A DNA stretch of 64,000 nt from Jacaranda mimosifolia (lineage: Eukaryota; Streptophyta; Magnoliopsida; Lamiales; Bignoniaceae), in contig CM032125.1 in the NCBI GenBank assembly GCA_018894105.1, forward strand, positions 36,441,032-36,505,031. Direction: 5' to 3'. The notes below the pieces were generated by a model. The model saw nothing but the letters and a program-made list of their open reading frames with translations. It had not been told where the DNA came from and ran no database searches. Position 1 is the first letter of the stretch. Each line of letters starts with the position of its first letter. Below, one piece after another: positions 38,731-51,176 of the stretch. The position numbers and the translations under genes were made by a program.

Positions 38731-39901
38731 AAGATGACTTAGAGGATGAGTAGAGATTTGAGACATCAACATTAAGATTGTGTTCGGATTTTGAATTTTA
38801 ATATAAATATAAATAAATAAATAAAAATATTTGAAATGAAAGTATAAAATTATGTTATTGAACACAAAGAAATATTTTTTGCTTTGTATTTATTTTATTA
38901 AAATTCAAAACCCAAATACAATATAAAAATTCAAAAAAAAAAGTTTTTTCTTAAAATATATCTCAATGACCAATAAACAACATAAAAATAACATGAAACT
39001 TTTATACTAACAAAAATTTCAAGTGTAACAAATATAATTTACTAATATCTCAATTAAACAATTATACTTTTTAATATAACCAACCAAATATTGACACTAT
39101 GGATAAAGACAATAATGGACAAATCCTTCCTTTAAAAAAAATAATGATAATAATAATAATAATAATTGATGACTTTATTCTTACCTCATTATTATAAAGA
39201 GACTTTTTGTGATTCTCGTGGAGGATAAAGATGCCCAAAATTCTTAATTAATATTGGGATTTGATACAAAGATAATCAACAAAAATTGGACTTTTATAAA
39301 TCAATCTTAGTTGATGTACTTTAGCTTAATTTTATAATATTATAGAATCTACATGAATGGACTCATTTGAAAGATCCTCCACAACCACTAGGACCACAAA
39401 AATTATTTAATAGTTGTTGAGTAATTGAATTTTATTTTATTATATGATTACTTTAGATGATTTGTCCAAGTGTCACAAAAAATCTTTCATGTGGACCCCA
39501 TACTTTCCAACTTTTACTTAATTGTGCCTAGATTAAGAATTTAAATTGAGAAGAAAAAATAATTAACTTCATAACCACCCCCAACAACCCACCAACCCCC
39601 CCCCCCCCCCCGCCAAACCAAAAAAAATATAAATAAATAAATCAAGACTTTGTGTAAAAATTTGGAAACTTCGAGAATGCTTGATTAAGCCCATTTTTAA
39701 CATCTCGTGAGTTTTAATATTTTATAATATATTTTTAGAATTTATAAAATAATAAGTTTTATTTTAAGAATAAACCCTTAAGGTATTTGGATAAAATAAG
39801 ATATATATTAAAACTTAGAGGATATTCGTAATGATGATTTTGTAACTAATTTGAATGAAAGAAACTTACTAAAGTTTTAAAAATAAATTGTGTACTCTTT
39901 A

Positions 39902-40074
39902 CACTATTAAAAATTTGGATAGTGACCGAGCAGTGACTGTCATGTTTGGGGTCACTAATTCCATCACTAATTGGTTACTTTTTTTTTTTTAAGTTTCAAA
40001 TAAAATTGGTCACAAAACAGTCACAAATTAGTGACCGCTAGGAGCGGTCGCTAAAGTCGATTTTTTTTGTAGTA
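39902..40074. mobile_element. Short CACTA-like non-autonomous element
   Basis: The left end begins CACTATTAAAAA followed by TAGTGACCGAGCAGTGAC. The right end, read in reverse, begins TACTACAAAAAAAATCGA and then AGCGACCGCTCCTAGCGG. TTA lies directly outside both ends (39899-39901 and 40075-40077), fitting the 3-bp target duplication of CACTA elements. Sub-terminal GTGACC/GGTCAC repeats face each other. Only 173 bases, non-coding. Confidence 0.65.
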
Positions 40075-40677
40075 TTATCAACAGTTAAAATTTTATTTTG
40101 AAATTTTATAAGATATTTCTTTTAAAAAAATTATAAATAGTTTATAATATCTTATAAATTTCTAGATAATTTATAAAATATTTTTGAAAACTTATGTCAA
40201 CGTCTAATTACTATCTCAATTTTGCCCTCGTGTTTTGTTTGGTGTCATGTATCACGTGCTATTTTGGGGTTCTGTTTCTTGATGTAACATTTTCAATTTG
40301 TCCATTTATTTCATTTTTCTTGATATATTATTATATTATATTAGGATAAATTATGATCATACGTGAAACACTATATTTTGATAAGGGTAAAATATATATA
40401 TATATATATTTCATGACTTCTATTATACATGAAAATGTTTATATAAAGACAATAATATGATTGAACGGTAAAATTCAAACCAAAAAAAAAAAAACTCATT
40501 TCCTTCACCTTCAAGAAAAACTCAAACAACCCATAAACGAAATAATATTTCTATCTCCAAAAAGAAAAGAAAAAAAATCTGATAAATGAAATTTCAAGCA
40601 TTAGTAGATTAATCATATTAATATTTTAATAATACTAGAATGATGGGTACACTTTAATATATAATATTGAATATTTT

Positions 40678-41131
40678 GGGAATATTTGGTTATTTTTTTG
40701 TGTGATCTTAATGTGTTTTGAAGAATAAATGTCGGTGATATTAGAGAATGTGAAAGTTGTACTGGATAATTTAGTAGATTTTAGTTATATTTTGGAAAAT
40801 ATTTAAAAATTAGTTTTGGAGATTTTTGGTATGTTTGTTTATGTTTTGCAACAAGATATTTTTTACTGTAACAGTCAAATTAATATTTTTTCATTGAAAT
40901 GGAATTGAGTAATTTTCTTTATTGTCAAAATAATAAAAAAATATATATGATAAATATATATAATATATGTATGTATATATTAAAAAATGGAGAAGTTTTG
41001 AGAATAATGAAGAGTACGAGAGAGTATTTTGGAAAAATCTTTTTTAATATTTTGAAGAGAAAATGAGTATATATTTAATTATATTTTTTAAAAATAATTT
41101 TTTTTATAGGAAAATATAACCAAACATTCGC
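40678..41131. mobile_element. Tourist-like MITE, family 1, with internal second left end
   Basis: Left GGGAATATTTGGTTATTTTT and right (reverse complement GCGAATGTTTGGTTATATTT) form the terminal repeat, with TTT outside both ends. A second left-end-like TTTGGTATGTTTGTTTATGT near 40828 followed by ACTGTAACAGT indicates a composite or nested copy. Its interior is in the opposite orientation to the copies at 17812 and 41934. Confidence 0.75.
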
Positions 41132-41389
41132 TTTATATGAAAAAAAAAAAAAATGGAAAAATCATTTAATTTTTATTTTCCCCCTCCAATAATGGCCCCA
41201 CGGAATGTAACCCCAAACACAGCCCAAGCCCCAAATCATTAAAGCCATTGCAAATCGAAAAAAAGTGAAACGTGTTAGAAAGAATGGTATTGACAATGAC
41301 AAGACAACCCAAGTGACATTGACTTGGCACATTCATTGATTGGAAGATTGGAAGGTATGATACAAATATTTCAATTTTCACACATATTA

Positions 41390-41804
41390 GGTCCCGTTTG
41401 TTTATGTTTTTTAACACTCCTTTTCATTTTCAACACAAAATAAAAATAAAAAATTATCATTTTTCTATCGGTTTTCACTCAAAGTATTTTTTATTTTTAT
41501 TTTCCATTTTTTCTAAGTTTATTATATCAACATACTATTATATCAATTAAATTTAAATTTAATTTAACATAAAATACCAAGTATTATTTTAAAATTAATA
41601 AAATATATAAAAGATTGATCTTTTTAAATATAAAAAAATATAAACCAACTAACTTTTCAATCCTATACCTATTCTAATCATTACTTTCTTATAAAATATT
41701 CAAATAAAATTTTATTTTTCATTTTCAAATCATAATAACTTTTCCAACTTTTATTTTTTCATGAAAATGAAAATGACCCTTGAAAACATATCCAAATGGG
41801 CACC
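41390..41804. mobile_element. Tourist-like MITE, family 2
   Basis: Left GGTCCCGTTTGTTTATGTTT pairs with the reverse complement of the right end, GGTGCCCATTTGGATATGTT. Both continue inward with TTTTCATTTTC. Non-coding. Confidence 0.75.
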
Positions 41805-41933
41805 TTTAGGAGTCATCATCTAGAGTTAGTTGTACCTATTTCCTTTTCAAGTTTCATGTAACTTTGGTTTTGGTATATAGAAGATTTATGTAATACTTTG
41901 TCAAAGGAGATATGTCAAATAAGGGAAAAATTA

Positions 41934-42277
41934 GGGGAGTGTGTGGTTATATTTTTCCAAAATAATATTATTTAAAAAATATATAAATAAATATATCCTC
42001 ATTCTCCCTTCAAAACACATATTTTTAATATATACATACATATATATTATATATATTTTATTATTATCTTAACATTAAAAGAATCACTCAATTTTATTTT
42101 TATCTCAAAGACTCAACAAAAAAATATTAATTTAACTGTTACAGTAAAAAAATACTTCCGCCAAAATATAAACAAATATACTAAAAAATAATTTTTACAT
42201 TCTCCAATAATATATTCTCTCAAAATACATAATAAACACATAAAAAAATCACACAAAAAACATAACCAAACATTCCC
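41934..42277. mobile_element. Tourist-like MITE, family 1
   Basis: Left GGGGAGTGTGTGGTTATATT pairs with right (reverse complement AGGGAATGTTTGGTTATGTT). The interior AACTGTTACAGTAAAAAAAT closely matches the copy at 17812-18135 in the same orientation. Non-coding. Confidence 0.8.
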
Positions 42278-42808
42278 TAAGGCTTTTTATTTTTATATTG
42301 AAAAGTTAAAATCATTTAAATAATTCGGAAGCTTTACCCCACTCCATCCAGAGAATGATTGTTCATAATTGAATTGAATTTATTTATTTTCACAATTCTA
42401 ACAAAACTCAATTTATCGTTTCTTCAAAAACATGATTCATGCCTCATTCTACCTCCATCGCCTTCCCCTTGAGCTCGTCCATTCCCTAAGTGATCTTTCA
42501 CTTTTAAGTGTTCGACGGAAATATTTTATTTGATATTAGAAAAAAATTTATTATTCCATAAAACATTCATTTAATTTTTAGATATTAAATTATTATGATT
42601 AAATAAAAACACACCTAACTAAATGATCCTTATGAGTTTAGACCTTCGATTTTAATAAAAATTCGTTTCTAACTCATATTTCTTTTTATCTTTATATCAT
42701 ATTTTAAATAATTATTGAGTATAAAGAAATATTTAATATAAATCCATAGAAATCAGTGAAAAAATGAAAATAACAATAATATTCCCACTCCTTTAAGATT
42801 TTATTCAA

Positions 42809-43115
42809 GCATACCCATTTGGTATTATTTTCACACTCACTTTTTTCATTTTCCACCATTCTAGAAATGAAAACCATTCTTTTTAAAAAATTACTCCCAA
42901 CATTATTTTTATTTTTATTTTCAAAAGATATTATCTAATAACCTATATATCTTCTCTCTCTACCTATAACATATTAAAATCAACATAATCATTACATTTT
43001 CAATATTTCATTTAGATATAGACTCATTTTCAACTCATTTTCAATAACTAACTTTTAAAATTTTAGAATGATAAAAATGAAAATCGACAATGAAAATAAA
43101 ACCAAACAGCCCCTT
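42809..43115. mobile_element. Tourist-like MITE, family 2
   Basis: Left GCATACCCATTTGGTATTAT pairs with right (reverse complement AAGGGGCTGTTTGGTTTTAT). Internal TTTTCATTTTC blocks are shared with the other family 2 copies. It ends close to the 3' end of the clade-A PP2C gene. Confidence 0.7.
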
Positions 43116-43204
43116 ACAATCTTTAACCAAGCCGATGAGGAAAACAACTATTTTCAGAATTCATTTCGAGGATGAAAAGTGAGAAGGATATTTTGAGCGC
43201 ACAC

Positions 43205-43228
43205 AGAGAGAGAGAGAGAGAGAGAGAG
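43205..43228. repeat. AG dinucleotide microsatellite
   Basis: About twelve AG units in the 3' flank of the clade-A PP2C gene. Confidence 0.85.
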
Positions 43229-43353
43229 GTTAAATTAAACATCAACCACCCAAAATTGTTTTTTTTCAAAAGAAAAAAAAAAGAAAAAATATAACTTCTA
43301 AAATCCGGCAACTACACAACCAACTCAGTTTAACAAATCCAACTCGTTCCGTG

Positions 43354-46300
43354 CTAGCTGGGAACTTTTCCAAATCGACCAACGGCAAAAGACTTCAACC
43401 CCACCACAACAACACTGATATTGTCCCTACTCCCCCGCGCCATTGCGAGTTCAGCCAACACAGCCGCTGCCTCAGCAGCCCGGCTTTCGTTTATTATCTG
43501 GTCCAACACTGAGTCGCCTTCCATATCATCTTGAAACCTTGAGTTTCTTCTGAACTTTCCATCCAAACATCTCCTCACGACTTGACAGGCTACATCATTG
43601 GAAACGACATCCCACAATCCATCGCTCGCTAGTATGAGAAAGTCGTCGTTGTTGGTTCTGTTGAGGACTTTAACTTCGGGTTCTGGGATCACAAACGGTT
43701 TGAGGTATTCGTCGCCTATGGATCTTGAAGTGGCCAGAACTCCCAAGACTCTCTGACCGTTCCAGTTGATGACTTTCCCCCCCGTGAGTTCGATTCTCTC
43801 CAGCTCGTCGGGTCTGTCGGGCTGCAGAATGTAAGTGTTAATGGATGTATTAGAAGTTGTAAAAGAAGAACTTGATCGACAATATAAGAGCAAGAAATTC
43901 AACTAAAAATCAACAGTTCAAGTAATTTTTTAATATAAATTATGTGTTTTGGATTATTTATTTTGAGAGAATAAATTTCGAGTGTGGGGTTGGGAAAATG
44001 TAAAATTTGTGTAGGAAAATGTGATGTATTTTTATTTATGTTTTGAGAATATTAAAAAAATTATTTTGAAAATTTTTGGTATATTTATTATATTTTGAGA
44101 AGAGATAAATTTTACTATAACAGTTAAATTAATATTTTTTTATTGAATTTTTAGAGTGAAAATAAAATTGAGTAATTTTTATAGTAAGAGAATTATTTTG
44201 AAAAAAATTAATATGTTTGTTTATATTTTGAGAGGAGATAAATTTTATTAAAACAGTAAAATCAAAGTCTTTTATTGAATTTTTTGGATAAAAATAAAAT
44301 TGAGTGATTTTTTTGTTAGAATAATAATAAAATATATATAATATATACAAATATATGTATATTAAAAAAGGAAGAAATTTTAAAAATAATGAAAGATAAA
44401 AAAGAATATTTTTTAAAAAAATAAGTTTTATTTTTTCAAAATGTAACCAAACATAGCCTCATCTTTTCTATGCCCTCACAACTCAGATGAGATCTTTTTT
44501 CCCTTTTTAAACTCTGTCTTCGGATCAATGAATCAGACAAATCACATGGTAACAATAATTATTCACACAGTTTACTCCATAAAGAAAGACGTGGCATTTG
44601 GAGACAAATGACAGAAAAGAGTGCCAAACAATTCTTGATAGAAAATTATAGAAGCTTCTCAAATAAGTTAATGGCCTTAAATGCTCCTCTAAGAAAAGAT
44701 TTAAGGGATTCTTCATTCTTAAGATTTTACCAACAGCAATGTTAATTACAAAATAGTCTTTCGTAACGACTTATCAGCTCTAAAATTTTATTTTATTAAA
44801 CATTTAAAAAGTTTATTTTTTAAATAAGATTTAATATTTTATAAATTTCAAAAATATCCTAGAAAATATAAAAATTTATCATAATATTTTACATAAATTT
44901 AACCAACGCAATGGGCCATTTGACTTTGTTTTCCAAAAGCATTTTTCATTTTTTAATAAAAAAAAGTAAAAAATTAGTTACTAATGTGTTCTTAAAAAAA
45001 AATATTGTTTGAAAGTTTTATTTAAAATATAATGATTATGTAGAATTGAAAATGAGTTATATTTAAAAAATATAATTTTTTTGTATTAAAAATCATGCAA
45101 ATATAAATAGCAAAAAATAAACAGTAAAAATGAAGAGAATGTATAATAGCATGTTTAGAAAAATGTGTTTAAAATAAAAAATATCTATAAAAATTATAGA
45201 GAAGATGATAATTTCTTTTTTTTATTTTTAGGAGAAAATAAAAAAAAGTTTTGAAATCAACACCAAATGGGCACTAAGATCCTCTTTAGGTAGAGTAATT
45301 AGAAAAAGATAAAAGAATTTCTCCTACCAATGTGGAAAAGAATATCCTCTCTCTATTTCAAATTACTTACTGGGCCAGTTCTTTTATCTTTTGACTTTTA
45401 TTTCAAATTCAACCATTTATCATATTAATGTTATGTAGTATATCTTAGTTTGTTTTGGAAATCAAAATATTATGATTACCTAAATTAATAATTAGTTGCC
45501 TAAAATCAAGAAATTGATCAATCATTTATAGGCTAAAGTTACCTTACGAGTTGGTCACTTCTCTAACTGCTCACGCTTTTCAATGAGATATCGAAGTCGA
45601 ACGAAATAAAAGGACATACATTTGAATTATTTATGAAAAAGACAAAAAAACTTGACGTGCCAAACTTTATCAAAAAGATATCATCTCCACATGAAGAAAT
45701 ATGTTAAAAATATTAAATATTTATCCCCCATTTCGTACATATCTTCTCTCACGTCTTAAATTTCAAGATAAGGTGGTCATTCAATAGTAATAATTTTTAT
45801 CAGTGACTTATTAGATTTTTATCAAACCTATCCACATATTATGCTGTTGCCATAGTTTTTTATTTTTTTTTATAGACATATACATCAAGAGTCCGTTAGA
45901 GCTCGAACTCCTAACCTCCCACATTATGTTGTTTATTAATTTTATCTACATATAGCAATGCACATTTCTATTGCAAAAAGGAAAGGGAATTCATGACAAA
46001 ATAAAAATGGCCATGTGCTTGCAAGAATGTAGAAGAATAATCTTAATTAGACCTACACTAGTTTTGCTTGTCTAAAACCTAGTTTGGAGATTTTGGGATC
46101 CATAAATTATAAAATAATCGATCAGTACTTTTTCTACTCATTTGATAATTAGCTGACACGTCAAGAATTTTCTAAGTTTCAATTCAAATAGAACACTTTA
46201 GGTGTGAAATTCATAGCAGTAGGTCAAAAGCTATTCAACTATTAGTGAATTAATGTTGCCAATTCTCATATTGATATATCTACCACCGAAATTAAGTAAT

Positions 46301-47332
46301 ACAAATGCACTTAATTATCTCTTCAATTTTCTTTCATATGATTCAATTCCCTTTTCAACTAAGGAGAAATGCCCAATAAATTGGTGTTAATATTTAGATC
46401 TTGATATATATATATATATTAGTAGATCTCGATTCATTTTCATGTGGAAATGGCCTCCAAGATTGGGAAGTGGCAAATTTTGGAGTGTTCGTAGTAAAAT
46501 TCCAAGGGCTTATGATGATATATGGAATAATTAAATTAGTAGGAATTAAATAAAATCGGAATTTAATAATTAAAAAAGGAAAATCTCATGCATATTTGAT
46601 GTATTGTATGTATACCTTGTGATCGTCCGACAACTGTACGGCGCCGCCGCCTCGCGAGAGCACCGCCCTTGAATCGCCGCAATTGGCCACCACCACCTCG
46701 TCATCTCCTATCACCGCCACAACCGCCGTCGACCCCGTCGTGGCCACCGCCGCGCCATTCTTATTCACTTCCTCATCCATCTTCTTAAACGCCGCCACCA
46801 TCACCTTTTCCCAATCTATCTCTTCACTAGTTTCTTCCTCCACAATTTTCGCCACCAGCCTGTGCAGCATCTCACCACACGCCTGCGCCACGCGCCACCC
46901 CCCGTGGCCGTCGTACACTCCGAAAAAATCGTATCTCTTCCCACCTTTCTTCAAAAAACCTAATTCCACCGCCACCGCGTCCTCCATCTCTCTCCTCCTA
47001 CCGATAACCGATATCGTTCCATGTGAGACGCACGTCACTTCTCTAGATCCCCCGACGACGTCGCTTTCCGGCAACCGAACCACCAACGCGTTTTCCATTA
47101 ACTTCATCTCCCTTTTCACTTCCGATCTCTTTTTCTTCAAAGAGACGCCGTGATCCGATGCAACCAACGAATCTTCACGGGAAACCGACCGTACTCGCCG
47201 GAGCTCCATTCTTTTCCGGCGAAAACTCTTAGATTTCTCAGCATCCCCACCTCTCAAATCCGATAAATCATTCTGCCGGCGGCAGCTACCCTCCGCCGCC
47301 GGCGACCCCTGCCTCAAACTATCGAAAATCAT
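43354..47332 (-). CDS. Clade-A protein phosphatase 2C (ABA co-receptor type)
   Basis: Two predicted coding exons, 47332-46616 and 43821-43354, give 394 aa. The start is the ATG at 47332; the frame further up has only a TTG. After a basic N-terminus (about 1-95), the phosphatase domain shows RRREMEDAV (MED 116-118), [10 protein letters not shown] (141-145), GDSRAVL (219-222), [24 protein letters not shown] and [12 protein letters not shown], so the Mn/Mg ligands are present. [15 protein letters not shown] places a Trp at about 259, the position that contacts ABA-bound PYR/PYL receptors in ABI1-type phosphatases. By family, it dephosphorylates SnRK2 kinases and is inhibited by ABA-bound receptors. 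Its exact subgroup (HAI-like or another clade-A branch) is not resolved. The single 2.8-kb intron holds two MITEs. The upstream region has a cluster of ACGTG motifs. Confidence 0.92.
43930..44459. mobile_element. Family 1 MITE in the PP2C intron, internally duplicated
   Basis: The right end (reverse complement GGCTATGTTTGGTTACATTT) is clear; the left end near 43930 is degenerate. Two tandem internal copies (starting near 44075 and 44205) repeat GAGATAAATTTTA, AACAGT and AAAATTGAGT-type blocks seen in other family 1 members, in the orientation of the 40678 copy. Confidence 0.6.
44913..45274. mobile_element. Family 2 MITE in the PP2C intron
   Basis: Left GGGCCATTTGACTTTGTTTT pairs with right (reverse complement GTGCCCATTTGGTGTTGATT). 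Non-coding and intronic. Confidence 0.65.
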
Positions 47333-47492
47333 CGTCAATCATTCACCAAACAGGAGCCCGATAATAGAAGAAAGAGAGAACCCAGAAAATATACCCACGG
47401 AATATGAAGAACTACGCTGCATGAGAAAGCAGAAGAAAATGAAGAACAATCTCCCCCGTCCACCATTAAATAAACCCGGAGTGGGATTGCCG

Positions 47493-47780
47493 CCACGTGG
47501 TTGGAATTGCGGCGGTCAAGTAAAATAATGAGGCGGGGACAGTGCACCAAATCACGTGGGCGATGCTGATTGGAAGAGAAGACACGTGGCTGTAGGATTT
47601 GGGGGTCAGTGATTCTGAGTGGGGCCCAGTTGGTAGTGTCTGATAGCGATAGGCAATCTCTAGAAGTAGAGGGGATACGTGGCGGGTCGGTGCGTAGGAA
47701 AGTATCTTTGCATACATTGGGAAGATTTGGAATGTTGACCCACAGGATTCTGAGTCGGGGGGCTTAGGTGGACACGTGTT
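47493..47780 (-). promoter_or_regulatory. Cluster of five ACGTG (ABRE/G-box) motifs upstream of the clade-A PP2C
   Basis: CCACGTGG (47493-47500), CACGTGGG (47553-47560), CACGTGGC (47583-47590), TACGTGGC (47676-47683) and CACGTGTT (47773-47780) lie 161-448 bases upstream of the ATG at 47332. Multiple ABRE cores bound by ABF/AREB bZIP factors are a known hallmark of ABA-induced promoters, and clade-A PP2C genes are typical ABA-induced targets. Function here is inferred from motif density and position. Confidence 0.75.
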
Positions 47781-48747
47781 GGAGGATGGGGCCATCAAGG
47801 TGGTCGCTCACCTCGTACATCGTGTCAGCTGCTGGTGGTTTCTGCTTTTCTTTTTTTTTAAAATAATTTACAGCCGTAGGATTTGAAATTTGAATCTTAA
47901 ATCTTAGTAAGAATTGATGATCTTTTATTTAAGGTGGTACATTTTTCAGATATTTTGGATGAGACACAGTAAGGAGGAAGTGAAAATGTGTCTATGATAT
48001 TATTAGTTACTAGTCGCCGTGACTCGTCGTCCTATATAAGTAGGTTATTATAGTGCTAATTTTAATTATATTAATAAATAATAAAATATTTAATATAATT
48101 AAAAAATAATGAAATGATTGAGTTCGTGGGATTAATATTAAGAATAATATATGATTTATTTGTGAATTAAAAAAAAAGTGGAGAAATAAAAAATAAAAAA
48201 AAAGAACAAGTAGTTTTGAGGGTATAATGGGTATATCAAATTCTGATCTAGCAATACAAACTGTTGTTTGTGATTATAAAAGGACTTTTCATATAGTATA
48301 CATATAAAATTAGAATTATTTGTTAATTTTTATTTGATAGCGTGCTTTTATTATTATAATTTTAGGTAAATAAAAAGTAACATGATTGAGGAAAAAAAAG
48401 AGGAGTTATATTAAAAGGAAAAGAGGGGAAAGGATATGTTTAGAACAAAAATAATGTAGGTTTTGAAATATAATGGATCAATGAAAGTTAGATTTGGAGG
48501 TGATTAGGTTACATCATTGTTTTTAATGGGAGTAATTTTGAGAAAGAAATCATTTTTAGAAAATTAAATATTATTTTTAATATTTCATGAAATAGGAGAA
48601 TTAGAAAATAAATTATTATTACTATAATAATCTTAGATAACCCTGCTACGTTATCTTGAAATTATGTCAAATTTTATTATTACTTAAGGTGCCAAACCAA
48701 AAGTCGGTTGGAGTAGGTTATTAGAAAATACATAATGGAATAAATAA

Positions 48748-49098
48748 TAAGGGTTTGTTTGGTTTTGTTTTTAAAATTCTTTTTTATTTTCTTCAGAAAA
48801 TGAAAATAGAAAATTATCAACTTTTCTCATATTTATATAGATATTTTTCATTCTCAACACATTATTACACTATCTCTCAATTTTTTCTTTTTTATTTCTT
48901 TCTATTCATATTTGCACAATTTTTAATACAAAATACTCCCATTTTCTAAATACAACTCTTTTTGAACCCTACATAATAATTATATTTTAAACAAAACTTC
49001 TAAATAATAATGTTTTATTTTTAAAAATATATTTATAATTAATTTTTTTTATCAAAAAATAAAAATATCTTCAGAAAATAAATTCAAACAACCCCTTA
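48748..49098. mobile_element. Tourist-like MITE, family 2
   Basis: Left TAAGGGTTTGTTTGGTTTTG pairs with right (reverse complement TAAGGGGTTGTTTGAATTTA). Both sides then show CTTCAGAAAAT / ATCTTCAGAAAAT. Non-coding. Confidence 0.75.
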
Positions 49099-49933
49099 GA
49101 TATTCATATTGCAATAATAATAACAAAGTGCTATTAAAGTACACTTGGCTGTAGTAATATCTTCCATGCCACGTAAGTACTATTATTTATTTGTGGCAAC
49201 CTATCATTCATAAAGATGGAGCTACTTGTTGAGGACCACCTAAGAATTCGGAATTTTTATTTATTTATTTATTTATTTTTAGTGGCCTTAATGGGACACA
49301 CATCATCAGGGATGTAATAAAAAAAAAAAAAGGGAAACGCGTGTACAAGCCATGTGACAAAAGGTTAATAGCACATTAAAGAGGGAAAGGCGTGGATATT
49401 ATTAGTTGAAAAAAGAAAAGTACGTGTAATTAATTACCATTAATGACAATATAAATATCTACTATATATATATTTAACAAATCAAATTTATAAAAAAGTG
49501 ATCTTTGTACTATTGATAGAACATCAGAAAAAGTTACATTTACTTGTAGCGAATCGAGATACGTATTTTCTCTAATCGAATCCAACTAGATTACTTAATT
49601 CAAAACTTAAGATAACTCATCTACATCCTTGATTTGTGAGACATCGACTGCCAACTGAAATAAGGGGAGATTCTGTTGTTGGTTATTGCTCCTGAAACAT
49701 CTAACGCTCGGAATTTAATCACATCATCAACTACACATTTGATAAATAACATTCTAGTATAATATCCAATGTCCACCATATTTCTTGGGATGCAAACTCA
49801 AATTTCTCTCAACAACTTATATTTTACTTGCTCTTATTTTTATTGTGCATATGATTGATTTGAGCGTCGGAGGATTTTTATTGGATGACCTAACTACCTT
49901 AACTCTTTCTTCTAATTTCTGCATCAAATGTCT

Positions 49934-50306
49934 TAGTGGGTGTTTGGGTGAGCTTATAAGCTCTTTAAAACATCTTATAAGATGTTTAAGAGCTTATAAG
50001 TTGATAAAAAAGTATTTGAATTTTTTTTTTAAAAAAGAATTTATAAGATTTTAAAATAAAATGTTAGGAACTTATCAGCTCTTTTAAAAAAAGTAAGAAA
50101 ACATTAACTTCTTTTTAAGATCTTAACAAGCTCTTTCATTTTTAATTATTCTAATTACAAAATTTTCATTTTTAACATTTTTTTATACTCCAAGATCTTA
50201 TTTATCCAAATACTTCAACAATTTATTTTAAAAATAAGATCTAACATCTTATTAGATGTAGGAGCTTATAAGATGTTTAAAATAAGTTTAGCCAAACATC
50301 CTCTTA
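49934..50306. mobile_element. MITE of a third family with GCTTATAAG-rich ends
   Basis: Left TTAGTGGGTGTTTGGGTGAG pairs imperfectly with right (reverse complement TAAGAGGATGTTTGGCTAAA). Sub-terminal AGCTTATAAG and CATCTTATAAGATG motifs recur several times inside, giving strong foldback potential. Confidence 0.7.
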
Positions 50307-51176
50307 ATCTGCACGACCCATTTGATCTAGCGAACTTGAGGGATCGAGTATGACCATCTCGAATGATTACTCCAAGTTCACATCAAGTATATTCAACTGA
50401 ATCCAGCTTTGTGAGGTCCCCATACAGCAATATACAGTGGCCAGCATCCTTACCTGTGTGAATATCCCAGCAGCACCAATATACAAGAATTGCATATGCT
50501 AAATCCTGAAGTAAATTTGTGGCTATGAGGATAATTTTCCAAAGCCCTGCCGCAGTCCTTATGGTTGTTTATGTTCCACAAGGGAATAACTGAGAGTAGA
50601 CATTTAATCAATGAGCTAACCCCACGTCCCCCACAGCTCCAGTCCTAGTAACCGGACAAAACCTATTCCATGCGAGAAAATGTTCCATATTGCTGAGAAT
50701 TTCACTCTGCTAGGCTAGATGAACAGCACCAAAGGTGAAAATTTAAAAGAATTCTAGATCATAAGTTGATCTTTCTCAACTAAAGTGGTTTTTAACTCTA
50801 TCTATAGTAAATCTTTATCTTCAAAAGTTCTTCATCAAACCCAACAGCTGCTTGAGCAAAAACAGAAGCAATGAGTCCTCTGCATTTTTGCCGTAATGTA
50901 CACCACTTTTTGCAGAGAGTTTAATCAGAGCACTGCATTTGTTTAATGGGGATAAGCTCACCTCTAATAAAAATCTCAAAGGTGTGATGAAATATTCTGC
51001 CAGAAAGATGAGTAGCCACATTCCCTGCATGCAAACTAGTTTTATTCCAACAAACAAGGATCGGATGAGCAAAATGATGTAATGAAGGTAAGTTTACAAG
51101 TGTATACGATAATTCTCTTCTTAAATATCTGTTAGTAAAGTTATGGGGAAGTATATTGCAGTTGGTTTGAAATCAT

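Larger units (their letters stand above)
37256..43353. other. 6-kb gene-free, MITE-rich intergenic block
   Basis: No gene is supported on either strand. The block contains at least six non-coding inverted-repeat elements, listed individually. The remainder is T/A-rich, with a C homopolymer at about 39596-39611. Confidence 0.65.
47781..51176. other. Intergenic DNA with two MITEs
   Basis: No supported gene. Short frames near 49785-50054 and 50821-51072 lack recognisable domains, and the first overlaps a MITE. The right end holds the 3' flank of the PPR gene. Confidence 0.55.

Noticed and set aside
46683..47153. 156-codon plus-strand open frame opposite PP2C exon 1
   Set aside because: It is antisense to a clearly conserved phosphatase exon. 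The openness comes from the GC-rich codon pattern of the real gene.
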